DNA from: Halorubrum sp. 48-1-W
Lineage (GTDB): Archaea > Halobacteriota > Halobacteria > Halobacteriales > Haloferacaceae
Assembly (NCBI RefSeq): GCF_003287355.1
Contig: NZ_QMIM01000003.1
Location: forward strand, 62,001 to 126,000
Length of the DNA stretch: 64,000 nucleotides
Direction of reading: 5' to 3'
The position numbers and the translations under genes are program-made. Numbering within the stretch: position 1 is the first letter of the stretch; each line of letters begins with the position of its first letter. Shown here piece after piece: positions 32,455-39,258 of the stretch. The notes under the pieces are model-generated. The model saw only the letters and a list, made by a program, of their open reading frames with translations, ran no database searches and was not told the DNA's origin.

Positions 32455-33135
32455 TTAGTCTCGGAATTCCTCATCGAGGAGGTTGCGCTCGGCGGGATCG
32501 CCGTCGTACGTGAACGAGACGAGTTCGTGGAAGTCTTGATTCGTCCGATCCTCAAGATACACGCTGTAGTCCGTGTCCGCGTCGGGTTCGTCATCTTCGC
32601 CGTAGCCGAGGACGAGATACTCGGTCTCCGTCTCGTCGACGACGAAGTGAGACCGATCGACAAACCACTTATTCTCGACTCTGTACCAGCCCTCGTCCTT
32701 ATTGATATGGAAGATGCGGCCGTACTCTGGGTTTCCACCGTTTTTCGAGACTCTGATGGGATACATCGTCGGAACGGTGTACTCGTCGGAACTCTTCCAG
32801 TCACCGATATCGACGGCCAGATCGAAGGTAAGGTCGACAAGCCAGACAGGGCCGTGATATTCGGTGTCATCCTCGTATTCGTTAATGATACGGTAGAAAT
32901 GGTACGGGTCGGAAACCGAGGCGGTGAGCGGGAAGACAGGCTCATCCGAGTCAGGCGTCGGGCTCGAACTCTCCCCACCATCATTCGTCCCGCCACTAGC
33001 GCTGGAGCTGGAGCAGCCGGCGATCGCGGTGATTGCTCCAGCGCCGGCGAGCGCACCGGTCTCCTGGAGGAATGACCGGCGACCGAGAGTACTGTTCGAG
33101 TGCTGTGCGTCCGCAGAGGTATTGTTGGAGTTCAT
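32455..33135 (-). CDS. Tat lipoprotein
   Basis: 226 residues. GRRSFLQETGALAGAGAITAIAGC is a twin-arginine signal with lipobox, followed by a Ser/Gly/Asp linker. The mature domain (VFPLTASVSDPYHFYRIINEYEDDTEYHGPVWLVDLTFDLAVDIGDWKSSDEYTVPTMYPIRV) looks beta-rich. No family is recognised. It would sit on the outer face of the membrane. It belongs to the leader-hairpin gene set, with hairpin leader 10 and a 7-codon frame upstream. Confidence 0.65.
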   Translation of the reverse strand: MNSNNTSADAQHSNSTLGRRSFLQETGALAGAGAITAIAGCSSSSASGGTNDGGESSSPTPDSDEPVFPLTASVSDPYHFYRIINEYEDDTEYHGPVWLVDLTFDLAVDIGDWKSSDEYTVPTMYPIRVSKNGGNPEYGRIFHINKDEGWYRVENKWFVDRSHFVVDETETEYLVLGYGEDDEPDADTDYSVYLEDRTNQDFHELVSFTYDGDPAERNLLDEEFRD

Positions 33136-33169
33136 GATTGGAATGAACGAAATCGACCGAGAACAGCGG

Positions 33170-33193
33170 TTACGCCGCCTCTCCGATCTCCAT
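33170..33193 (-). CDS. 7-codon leader ORF
   Basis: MEIGEAA with GAGGAG just before the ATG and TAA at 33170, placed directly after hairpin leader 10 and 35 nt before the lipoprotein start. It may be a leader peptide or chance. Confidence 0.2.
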   Translation of the reverse strand: MEIGEAA

Positions 33194-33220
33194 CACTCCT
33201 CTTCAGGGCCCAATACTCAC
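33194..33220 (-). promoter_or_regulatory. Hairpin leader 10 (lipoprotein)
   Basis: The minus strand reads GTGAGTATTGG, GCCC, TGAAGAGGAGTG. The GTGAGTATTGG part is nearly identical to leader 14; the hairpin arms are weak in this copy. Confidence 0.45.
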
Positions 33221-33407
33221 ACGATGCCGAGGAAGGAGCTTGGTGGGTGTTCATAGTCAGAACTAGCAGTGAAACGCAGGCATAACTCTTCGCGAACCAC
33301 ATTCAATGTAGCCGCCACATTTCACGGTGTGCGGCGGGTGCTCTGACCGCAATTGGTGACGTTGACGGTATCTCCAGACTGAGATGGAGTCGTATGTAAG
33401 GCTGAAA

Positions 33408-33454
33408 TCCTACGTTACAGTACGAACGTAGGTGCCGTTTGTTGTTGCGTAGGA
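33408..33454. repeat. Dispersed inverted-repeat element, copy 2
   Basis: TCCTACGTTAC (33408-33418) and GTTGCGTAGGA (33444-33454) enclose 25 bp. A nested AACGTAGG also pairs with CCTACGTT. Confidence 0.6.
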
Positions 33455-33857
33455 CAAGAACGGAGCGCCGGAACTGACACCCGTCTAAAACTACTGGCGG
33501 ATGGTCGAATGGGTACAGAAAGTGACGATGCGAGAGCCAGGTGCGTCGTCAGACGTGGGATTGGCAATACTGGCCGACGTCCAAGGACCACGCTCTCAAG
33601 CGTATGGTCGGGTCGGCTGTGACTCTCGACGGGGACTCTGCGATGAGTTCGGTGGCGTTGCCAGATTGCTTTCCAGTGTTGATATGAGTGGACACGGGCA
33701 GGACTCGTGCCAAGACTCCGGGAACGGAACCGATGGAAACAGAGTCGAACGGTCGGTGAGGGCTAGCGATTGATCGTCGTGAGGCCCGCGATCTTCAACG
33801 AAGGCAGTGATAAGCCGACCTCATCGATGGGGCGAGCACTAATAGATGGTCGAATCG

Positions 33858-33887
33858 CCCCCTCACCTCCTTCGGGGGGCAAAAACT
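33858..33887 (-). promoter_or_regulatory. Hairpin leader 11 (orphan)
   Basis: The minus strand reads AGTTTTTG, CCCCCC, GAA, GGAGGTGAGGGGG. It points into a stretch without a supported gene. Confidence 0.5.
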
Positions 33888-34083
33888 GGAGAAAAGAAGC
33901 GCCAGAGGGAACCAGAACTGGGTAGAAGCTAGTCAAGAGTCAAGAGCCGATGTAACAGCATACCGCTTGAGACCAGCGAAACCGCAGTCGTGCCGGAGGC
34001 ACTCGGCAGATTTTCGATGTACAGTGACGCCGTGCCGGAGGGCGACGTTCACCCTAGCCGGACGGGAATATCCCGCGCCGCCC

Positions 34084-35691
34084 TTACTGGGCGGGAGCTG
34101 GCTCCGACTCGATGTCGCTGCCGGCAGGCGCGAGGTCCTCGGCTGTCGCCTGGACTGCCGCTTCGATGGCCGAGGTATCGCTGTTGTAGACGCTGAGAAC
34201 GGCGTCCGCTGCATCCGATTCACCGCTCTCGAGCGCGCCGAGTCGCGCCCGGGTCGCGTTAATGGTTTCAGCCATCCACGAGTCGCGAATCTCCCCGCCC
34301 ACCGTCGAGATGTGCTCGGGCTGGATGGAGACGTTCACGCCGGCGTCCGTCTCGTACTGGTGGACCTTGCCGACCACTGCGACGAACGACGGGGTCTCGG
34401 CCGAGCGGAGCACAGCCATCGGCTCCTGCTGGTACTGCCCCGCGTAGATGTTCACAACTTCACCACCTGCCATGACGCGCCCCTTCCAGAACTCGGAGTC
34501 ATCGCCGACATCCGAGGTTTCGATGAGAGCACCGACCACGAGCACGCGGTTGACCGCCTCACCCGAGGGGAGTAGCGTGAACTTTGGCGCACGATCGTCG
34601 CCCTCGTCCTCTGGGCGGGTGAACGAGTGGGTCGCCATGTTCAGCTCTTCAGCGAACACGCGCTTGGCGGGTTGGCGCTGCGTGGCGACGTCTTCGAGGG
34701 CTGCGTTACTGAGGCCGGCATTCTCTCCCGAGTATGAGATCTCCTCGACCTCGTCGACGAGGAAGTACTCGCCGATGACCGGGCCCCGGATGTCGTATGT
34801 CCTGCCGATGAGCAACTCACGGAGCTCCGTTTCGACGACGCTGGGATCGAGGGCCTCGGAAGCCATCTCTATGGCGTCATCGAGACTCACTCCGGAGACT
34901 GCCTCAGTCATCTCAGCGTTGAACAGCGTGCGGACAGCACGGTTGCCATCGTCAAGGATGGCCTTCAGGCGAAGATCAAACACGCCATCGACATCACCGT
35001 GTTCGGAGCAGCGACCGTTCTGAACGACACGCGTGCAGTCCTTGCTGGGGCAGCGCTTGATGAGACCCGAACCCTCATCGAGGCCAACGAGCGTCCCAGT
35101 GGCACGAATCGACCCGTCCGTGGGTTCGACGGCCTCCTCGGACTCCGTGACGCTACTCGCCTTGTTGAGCGAGATGGAGTACTTGCTCTCGTACTCGTTC
35201 GTGACCGCCGAGGTGATGTCGTAGGTGACACCCTCCTCGAGGGTCGGGAGCGAGTCGGTGTTCTTCGCCCAGACAACGAACTTCATTTGGGCCGTTTCGT
35301 CGGCGATGAGGCCGACCTGCCGCATGGAATCGGAGTGCGGCTCCCAGAGGTCGACGATCTGCGCCCGGACGTCCACCCATTCCTCGTCACCGAGGTCCGA
35401 GATATCCTCGAGAGCTATCCGGTCGAAGCCTCGGGAACTGCTGTTACCGGTGCCGACGAAGCCGGCAACCGCCTTGACCCCGTCCGAGAGGTCGCTGGAT
35501 TCGAGGTCGTGGTCGTCGATGACGTTACGAACTGTCGTCTCGACCGCCGTCTCGATCGGAACGGAGAACTCCTGCATGGCCGCAATCCGCTCTTCAATGC
35601 TTGACACGGGGATCTCCACGCCCATCTCGCCGAACTCGCCGCTGATGTCTTCCGCGCGCTGTGCTACGTCTGTGGTAATGTTTGTACACAT
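34084..35691 (-). CDS. rpa: RPA single-strand binding protein fused to RPAP
   Basis: 535 residues from the ATG at 35691. Residues about 100-185 are an OB-fold (WVDVRAQIVDLWEPHSDSMRQVGLIADETAQMKFVVWAKN). About 205-325 is the zinc-finger OB module with CPSKDCTRVVQNGRCSEHG. From about 335 the chain continues straight into an RPAP (COG3390) domain (AKRVFAEELNMATHSFTRPEDEG...PKFTLLPSGEAVNRVLVVGALIETSDVGDDSEFWKGRVM...VNIYAGQYQQEPMAVL). In haloarchaea these are normally two adjacent genes, as at 58794-60594 in this same window. RPA coats single-stranded DNA in replication and repair. The fusion fixes a 1:1 ratio. Confidence 0.85.
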   Translation of the reverse strand: MCTNITTDVAQRAEDISGEFGEMGVEIPVSSIEERIAAMQEFSVPIETAVETTVRNVIDDHDLESSDLSDGVKAVAGFVGTGNSSSRGFDRIALEDISDLGDEEWVDVRAQIVDLWEPHSDSMRQVGLIADETAQMKFVVWAKNTDSLPTLEEGVTYDITSAVTNEYESKYSISLNKASSVTESEEAVEPTDGSIRATGTLVGLDEGSGLIKRCPSKDCTRVVQNGRCSEHGDVDGVFDLRLKAILDDGNRAVRTLFNAEMTEAVSGVSLDDAIEMASEALDPSVVETELRELLIGRTYDIRGPVIGEYFLVDEVEEISYSGENAGLSNAALEDVATQRQPAKRVFAEELNMATHSFTRPEDEGDDRAPKFTLLPSGEAVNRVLVVGALIETSDVGDDSEFWKGRVMAGGEVVNIYAGQYQQEPMAVLRSAETPSFVAVVGKVHQYETDAGVNVSIQPEHISTVGGEIRDSWMAETINATRARLGALESGESDAADAVLSVYNSDTSAIEAAVQATAEDLAPAGSDIESEPAPAQ

Positions 35692-35773
35692 GTTTGTCAC
35701 TCTCTGAGGGGGTTTCTGAGAAACGGCTTCGGGACTGGGCACTCGACCGTCGCGCCCCACCCCACCCGCTCTC

Positions 35774-35802
35774 CCTCACCCCCTTTGGGGGCTAATACTC
35801 AC
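35774..35802 (-). promoter_or_regulatory. Hairpin leader 12 (RPA-RPAP)
   Basis: The minus strand reads GTGAGTATTAG, CCCCC, AAA, GGGGGTGAGGGAG, about 85 nt before the ATG at 35691. Confidence 0.6.
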
Positions 35803-35946
35803 GGGAGACGCAAGCAGGATAACCGGAAAGCGACGATTGGGACATCCCGACCGCCGCCGTATGGACTGATTCGCTCCGAGGTTGAACCCCGGATCTCGGC
35901 GAGAATGAACGCAGTCACCGCTGCGCCCCTCTCTGACTTCCCTCAC
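35776..35946 (-). CDS. Doubtful 56-codon frame between two leaders
   Basis: A GTG inside leader 13 opens VREVREGRSGDCVHSRRDPGF and ends at the TGA that forms part of the GGGGGTGAGGG arm of leader 12. It is Arg-rich, unlike haloarchaeal proteins. It may be a chance frame or a translated leader. Confidence 0.2.
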   Translation of the reverse strand: MREVREGRSGDCVHSRRDPGFNLGANQSIRRRSGCPNRRFPVILLASPVSISPQRG

Positions 35947-35970
35947 CCCTCTTTGGGGACCAAAACTCAC
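35941..35970 (-). promoter_or_regulatory. Hairpin leader 13
   Basis: The minus strand reads GTGAGTTTTGGT, CCCC, AAAGA, GGGGTGAGGGAAG. The 10 bases before it (CGCAGC and neighbours) also match leader 14, so the two are recent duplicates. Confidence 0.6.
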
Positions 35971-36073
35971 GCTGCGAGGAGCTGGGGAAACCGAGAGAAC
36001 AGAGGCACTTTGCCCGTCCGAGCCGTCTAGTCGGAAAGCAGTACGTACAGAATCGCGTTCACATCCTCGACGA

Positions 36074-36406
36074 CTAGAAGGTGTAGTCGTCGCGATCGCG
36101 AGCTTCGGCACACGCCTCGCAGAGGATGTCGAATGGCGGCCACCCGGTCAGTCCGTCGGCATCTTCGAGGAGCGTGGTCGGGACCAGGCCCGACATCCCA
36201 CACCCACCGTCACACGACGCCCAGGAATGGCTGACCGCGGCGAACGTCTCGCCATGTGGGTCATGGTCGGGCTTCCTGAACTCGGGGCCATCGCCGGTCT
36301 TGAACTGAACGCTCACGGGTTCTCGCGGCTCAATTTTGGCTTCGGTCGCTGATCTGCTGAAATCGCTGTCGATACGCCGCTCATCGGGGTTGATGTTGTC
36401 GTACAT
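36074..36406 (-). CDS. Small Cys-rich protein
   Basis: 110 residues from the ATG at 36406, which follows GGGGGTGAGGGAAGTGAG of leader 14. WASCDGGCGMSGLVPTTLLEDADG and DILCEACAEARDRDDYTF carry four Cys in two CxxxC/CxxC pairs, which may bind zinc. The N-terminal 60 residues are polar. No family is recognised. Downstream are leaders 13 and 12 and the RPA-RPAP gene. Confidence 0.55.
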   Translation of the reverse strand: MYDNINPDERRIDSDFSRSATEAKIEPREPVSVQFKTGDGPEFRKPDHDPHGETFAAVSHSWASCDGGCGMSGLVPTTLLEDADGLTGWPPFDILCEACAEARDRDDYTF

Positions 36407-36414
36407 CTCACTTC

Positions 36415-36444
36415 CCTCACCCCCATTTGGGGTCCAATACTCAC
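36415..36444 (-). promoter_or_regulatory. Hairpin leader 14
   Basis: The minus strand reads GTGAGTATTGGA, CCCC, AAAT, GGGGGTGAGGGAAG, 8 nt before the ATG at 36406. The GGTGAGG arm resembles a haloarchaeal ribosome site, showing how the hairpin could mask it. Confidence 0.65.
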
Positions 36445-36519
36445 GCTGCGAGGAGCGGGGGTACACACGGAACGAACGGCGCGATCAGCCCGCCGGCCGA
36501 ACAGTTCGGAACAGCGCCG

Positions 36520-38736
36520 TTACCTGAAGAGACGCGAGAGGAAGCCCTGTTTCTTGCGTCGTTCGCGTTCTTCGGCCTTGATACGTTCGTTCGCCTCTTC
36601 GTACTCCTGGAGGACGGCGTCGATTCCTGTGAGTGTCTCTTTTGCTGTCTGTGCGTCTTCGCGCCGAATCTTCGGACGCATAATCTGCTTGACTCGCTTC
36701 ACGGGGTCGTCTGGGAGCTCGGCAGCGTCTCTCGAGAGCTCCCCGAGGTGCTTGAGTTGCGTACGATACTGAGCGCGTTCCTCCATCAGCTCATCCATCG
36801 TTTCGAGGTAGACCCTGAGGACAAACCGGAGGCGTTCGTTCTCCTCGCCCTGCTCGCTGAGTTCGGCGAGTTCCCTTGATTGCCGGTCGAGTTTCCGAGC
36901 GAGAATTCGCTGGTCTTCACGAGCGAGACGCATTGCCTGGTCGGTCGCGGAGTAGCCCCGGATCTCACCGATGGTCCAATCCGCTGGGTACTTCTCGTCA
37001 TCATTGAGCGTCGGGTCGGTGCGTTCCCATCCCGGCCCGGCGTCGCGAGCGGACGCTTCCATCATTCGCTGGGTGCTCTCGTCGAGGTCGGAATCGGTGT
37101 CCACCCCACGCGGGTCAGCGGGTTCGCGACCATCCGTCGTCGGCGGCGCGGCCCCTGGCCCGGCCGTTCTCTGCCCTGAGACAGGACTATCATCAGCACT
37201 TGTCCCAGCTGTCGTGGAACCTTTGGGTGTGGTCGTCGACGAAGCGGCGTCATGACTATGGGCCCGGGCGTGGCTGTTCCCCTGTTCCGGTTCCTGCCTA
37301 GTTGCGTAGGCGTCAGCGACTGCTGCCGGGTCGCCATCTTTGTCGGGGTTGACGGGAATGAACTCTTCGTCGTCCTCGAGGTTAGGATGGACATCGGTAT
37401 TGACGGCGGGGGATCCCCCGTTCGCCCCTTCGCTGTGCAGTGGGTTTGTCTCGTCCGTAGCGGCGTTGACAGTCTCGGACTGCTCGGAATCGGAGCCAAT
37501 CTTGAAATCCATCGGCGGGAGATCGTGGTCGTCCGCCCCCGAGGATGACGATGAATCCGAGCCGTTGGAATCGGCCTTCGAGAACTTCACACCATCTTTG
37601 CTCGGGACTTCGTAGTAATCGTCCACCCGGAGGAGTGCACGGGCGAGCGTGACATCGCCGTAGGTTGCGCCACTCGCGTAGTGACGTCGCTCCCACTTAT
37701 CGCGGTGCAGGCCGGATTCCTCGAACAGTGCGTTCATCCGTTTGGGGTCTTTCGCCGTCCAGAACGCGAGGTTGTGAGCGAGCGCCATATCTGCCTCGGA
37801 CTGGCTTGGATAATCGGCGTCATGGGACCCCCACATCGAGGCGTCGCCTTCGTAGAGACGCTGCCTGCGGTCACCTCCCTGAGAGTCGAACATCCGCGTG
37901 AGTATCTCTTGATCTGATAGGTCCACACCGGGTCCCGCGAGGTCGGCGAACGTACTCGGACACTTGGAGGGAAGGTACTTCGTCGCGACCCGCTCGAGGG
38001 CCTCCTTGATTGCGGGGTCGTGGATGCTCTTGAAGGCGTCTCCATAACGCTCAATGAGCGAACTCGCACTCTGCTGCGCCCGGGCCTCGATGCCGCGGCG
38101 ACCATCCGCGTCACCTCTGCTTTCTGAATCTTCAACTTCTGTCCCTCTGGTGAGAGTCGTCTGTCCATCTGGTCTCACGCCATCCTCGATGAACTCGCGG
38201 TGAACGGTCTCTATCTCATCCTGACGCTTCCGGATTTCTGTGGGGGTTCCCTCGACGTGAGCACCAGTCGTAGCGAAGTACCGTCCGGAGTCATACATCT
38301 CAATAGGGCCCTTCCGGTTTCCGCCGGGCGGAAGTTTCCCACTTGCGAGGATATGCACACCAGTCCCGGAAGCGGAAACCTCCGTATATGAGTCGACCTT
38401 GTCGATGATTGTTTGCGTCCATTCCTTGATTTCACCAGTATCAGAATCACGACAGTTATCGAGGTCGATACCGACGATGGTGACGTCGTCACTGAAGACG
38501 AACCCCAGACCATCGGCGTTCACGCGAGAGTCGTTGAGTGAATCCCAGGCGGTGTCGAAGTCTCGGCGATGTTCGGGGTTGGTAACGTCGGCATTAATGT
38601 CACCACTCGTCCGATATGGTTTAGTCGGAATCTTGGTAGATTTTCCGTCACGCATACCTTCACGCCAGCAAATCCAATTCCTGATAGTGCGGATTTTGTC
38701 CGGGATCCCGTCTTTAGCTACGTCTACTTTTGGCAT
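36520..38736 (-). CDS. NrS-1-like primase-polymerase (PrimPol)
   Basis: 738 residues. NWICWREGMRDGKSTKIPTKP opens the domain. GIDLDNCRD gives catalytic D91 and D93, SASGTGVHI carries a His at 128, and EMYDSGRYFATTG near 146-158 completes the PrimPol set seen in NrS-1 phage-type enzymes. Residues about 320-385 (MALAHNLAFWTAKDPKRMNALFEESGLHRDKWERRHYASGATYGDVTLARAL) match the small helical domain that follows it in that family. The rest is a long acidic linker and a C-terminal coiled coil (about 625-730) ending in basic residues. These enzymes make primers and extend them. Together with Orc1, PCNA and RPA it makes the element largely self-sufficient in replication. No helicase domain is fused. 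Confidence 0.8.
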   Translation of the reverse strand: MPKVDVAKDGIPDKIRTIRNWICWREGMRDGKSTKIPTKPYRTSGDINADVTNPEHRRDFDTAWDSLNDSRVNADGLGFVFSDDVTIVGIDLDNCRDSDTGEIKEWTQTIIDKVDSYTEVSASGTGVHILASGKLPPGGNRKGPIEMYDSGRYFATTGAHVEGTPTEIRKRQDEIETVHREFIEDGVRPDGQTTLTRGTEVEDSESRGDADGRRGIEARAQQSASSLIERYGDAFKSIHDPAIKEALERVATKYLPSKCPSTFADLAGPGVDLSDQEILTRMFDSQGGDRRQRLYEGDASMWGSHDADYPSQSEADMALAHNLAFWTAKDPKRMNALFEESGLHRDKWERRHYASGATYGDVTLARALLRVDDYYEVPSKDGVKFSKADSNGSDSSSSSGADDHDLPPMDFKIGSDSEQSETVNAATDETNPLHSEGANGGSPAVNTDVHPNLEDDEEFIPVNPDKDGDPAAVADAYATRQEPEQGNSHARAHSHDAASSTTTPKGSTTAGTSADDSPVSGQRTAGPGAAPPTTDGREPADPRGVDTDSDLDESTQRMMEASARDAGPGWERTDPTLNDDEKYPADWTIGEIRGYSATDQAMRLAREDQRILARKLDRQSRELAELSEQGEENERLRFVLRVYLETMDELMEERAQYRTQLKHLGELSRDAAELPDDPVKRVKQIMRPKIRREDAQTAKETLTGIDAVLQEYEEANERIKAEERERRKKQGFLSRLFR

Positions 38737-38756
38737 GGATATTACCTATTGTCAGT

Positions 38757-38793
38757 CCGCCTCGTCGCCTCGTTTCGTCGGGCGAGACAAACC
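38757..38793 (-). promoter_or_regulatory. Hairpin leader 15 (PrimPol), covarying arms
   Basis: The minus strand reads GGTTTGTCTCGCC, loop CGACGAAACGA, GGCGACGAGGCGG, 21 nt before the start at 38736. The arms are CTCGCC/GGCGA instead of CCCC/GGGG yet still pair, and the GTTTGTC box is kept. Confidence 0.55.
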
Positions 38794-39258
38794 GATTTCG
38801 TCGATTTTCCCCGACTCAGGGCGAAAACCAACAGACAGCACACGAATTGTGAGGGAATGATCCCCCTCCCGTATCCAATACTATGTAAAATCACTCCGGA
38901 GGTGTCGAATGGAGCGATCTGGTTGGTTGATAGCCTGTCTAAAGCGCTTTGCGCACGTGCGCTAAGTGCTGACGCTGAAGGGGTGTTAGAAAAGGCGGAT
39001 TCTGACGATAGAGCTCCCATACTGCCGATGCGCGTCACACGCGAATTTTGCGCGAAGTTGCGAGCATTCGAAACCCCCGCAAACCCGGTGATTTCGCTTT
39101 GACCCTCGAAATACCGTTTTAGAGCCTCTAAAGTGCCTTGAACGCGCGCGCTAAGTGCTGACACTGAATAGGTGTTAGAAAAGGCGGATTTGCGGGGTAC
39201 AGCGTCCGTACTACTCGTGCGCGCCGTGGGCGGACTTTTTTCGAATGCATGGATGGGA
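38794..39258. repeat. Gene-free stretch with 189-bp-spaced direct repeat
   Basis: A 43-bp block starting GCGCTAAGTGCTGAC and ending GTTAGAAAAGGCGGATT occurs at 38959-39001 and again at 39148-39190 with four differences. Similar but less conserved DNA lies to both sides. On the minus strand each copy can be read SAFSNTxSxSALSARxQ, but no start or ribosome site supports a gene. The stretch separates PrimPol from the VirD4-like gene and could be a second initiation or control region. Confidence 0.5.

Larger units (their letters stand above)
33221..34083. other. Gene-free stretch with orphan leader and repeat
   Basis: No supported gene. It holds dispersed repeat copy 2 and hairpin leader 11, which has no recognisable gene downstream of it. 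A rightward 90-codon frame at 33501-33773 has no ribosome site or recognisable motif. The stretch looks like the remains of a lost leftward gene. Confidence 0.4.

Noticed and set aside
33501-33773. 90-codon rightward frame in the gap before the RPA-RPAP gene
   Set aside because: No ribosome site, weakly acidic, no recognisable motif and low compatibility with the surrounding leftward control signals.
3721-38793. CCCC-GGGG hairpins as transcription terminators
   Set aside because: On the strand of the downstream genes the T-run precedes the hairpin instead of following it, and the hairpins sit just before starts. Terminators would lie after stops with trailing T's.
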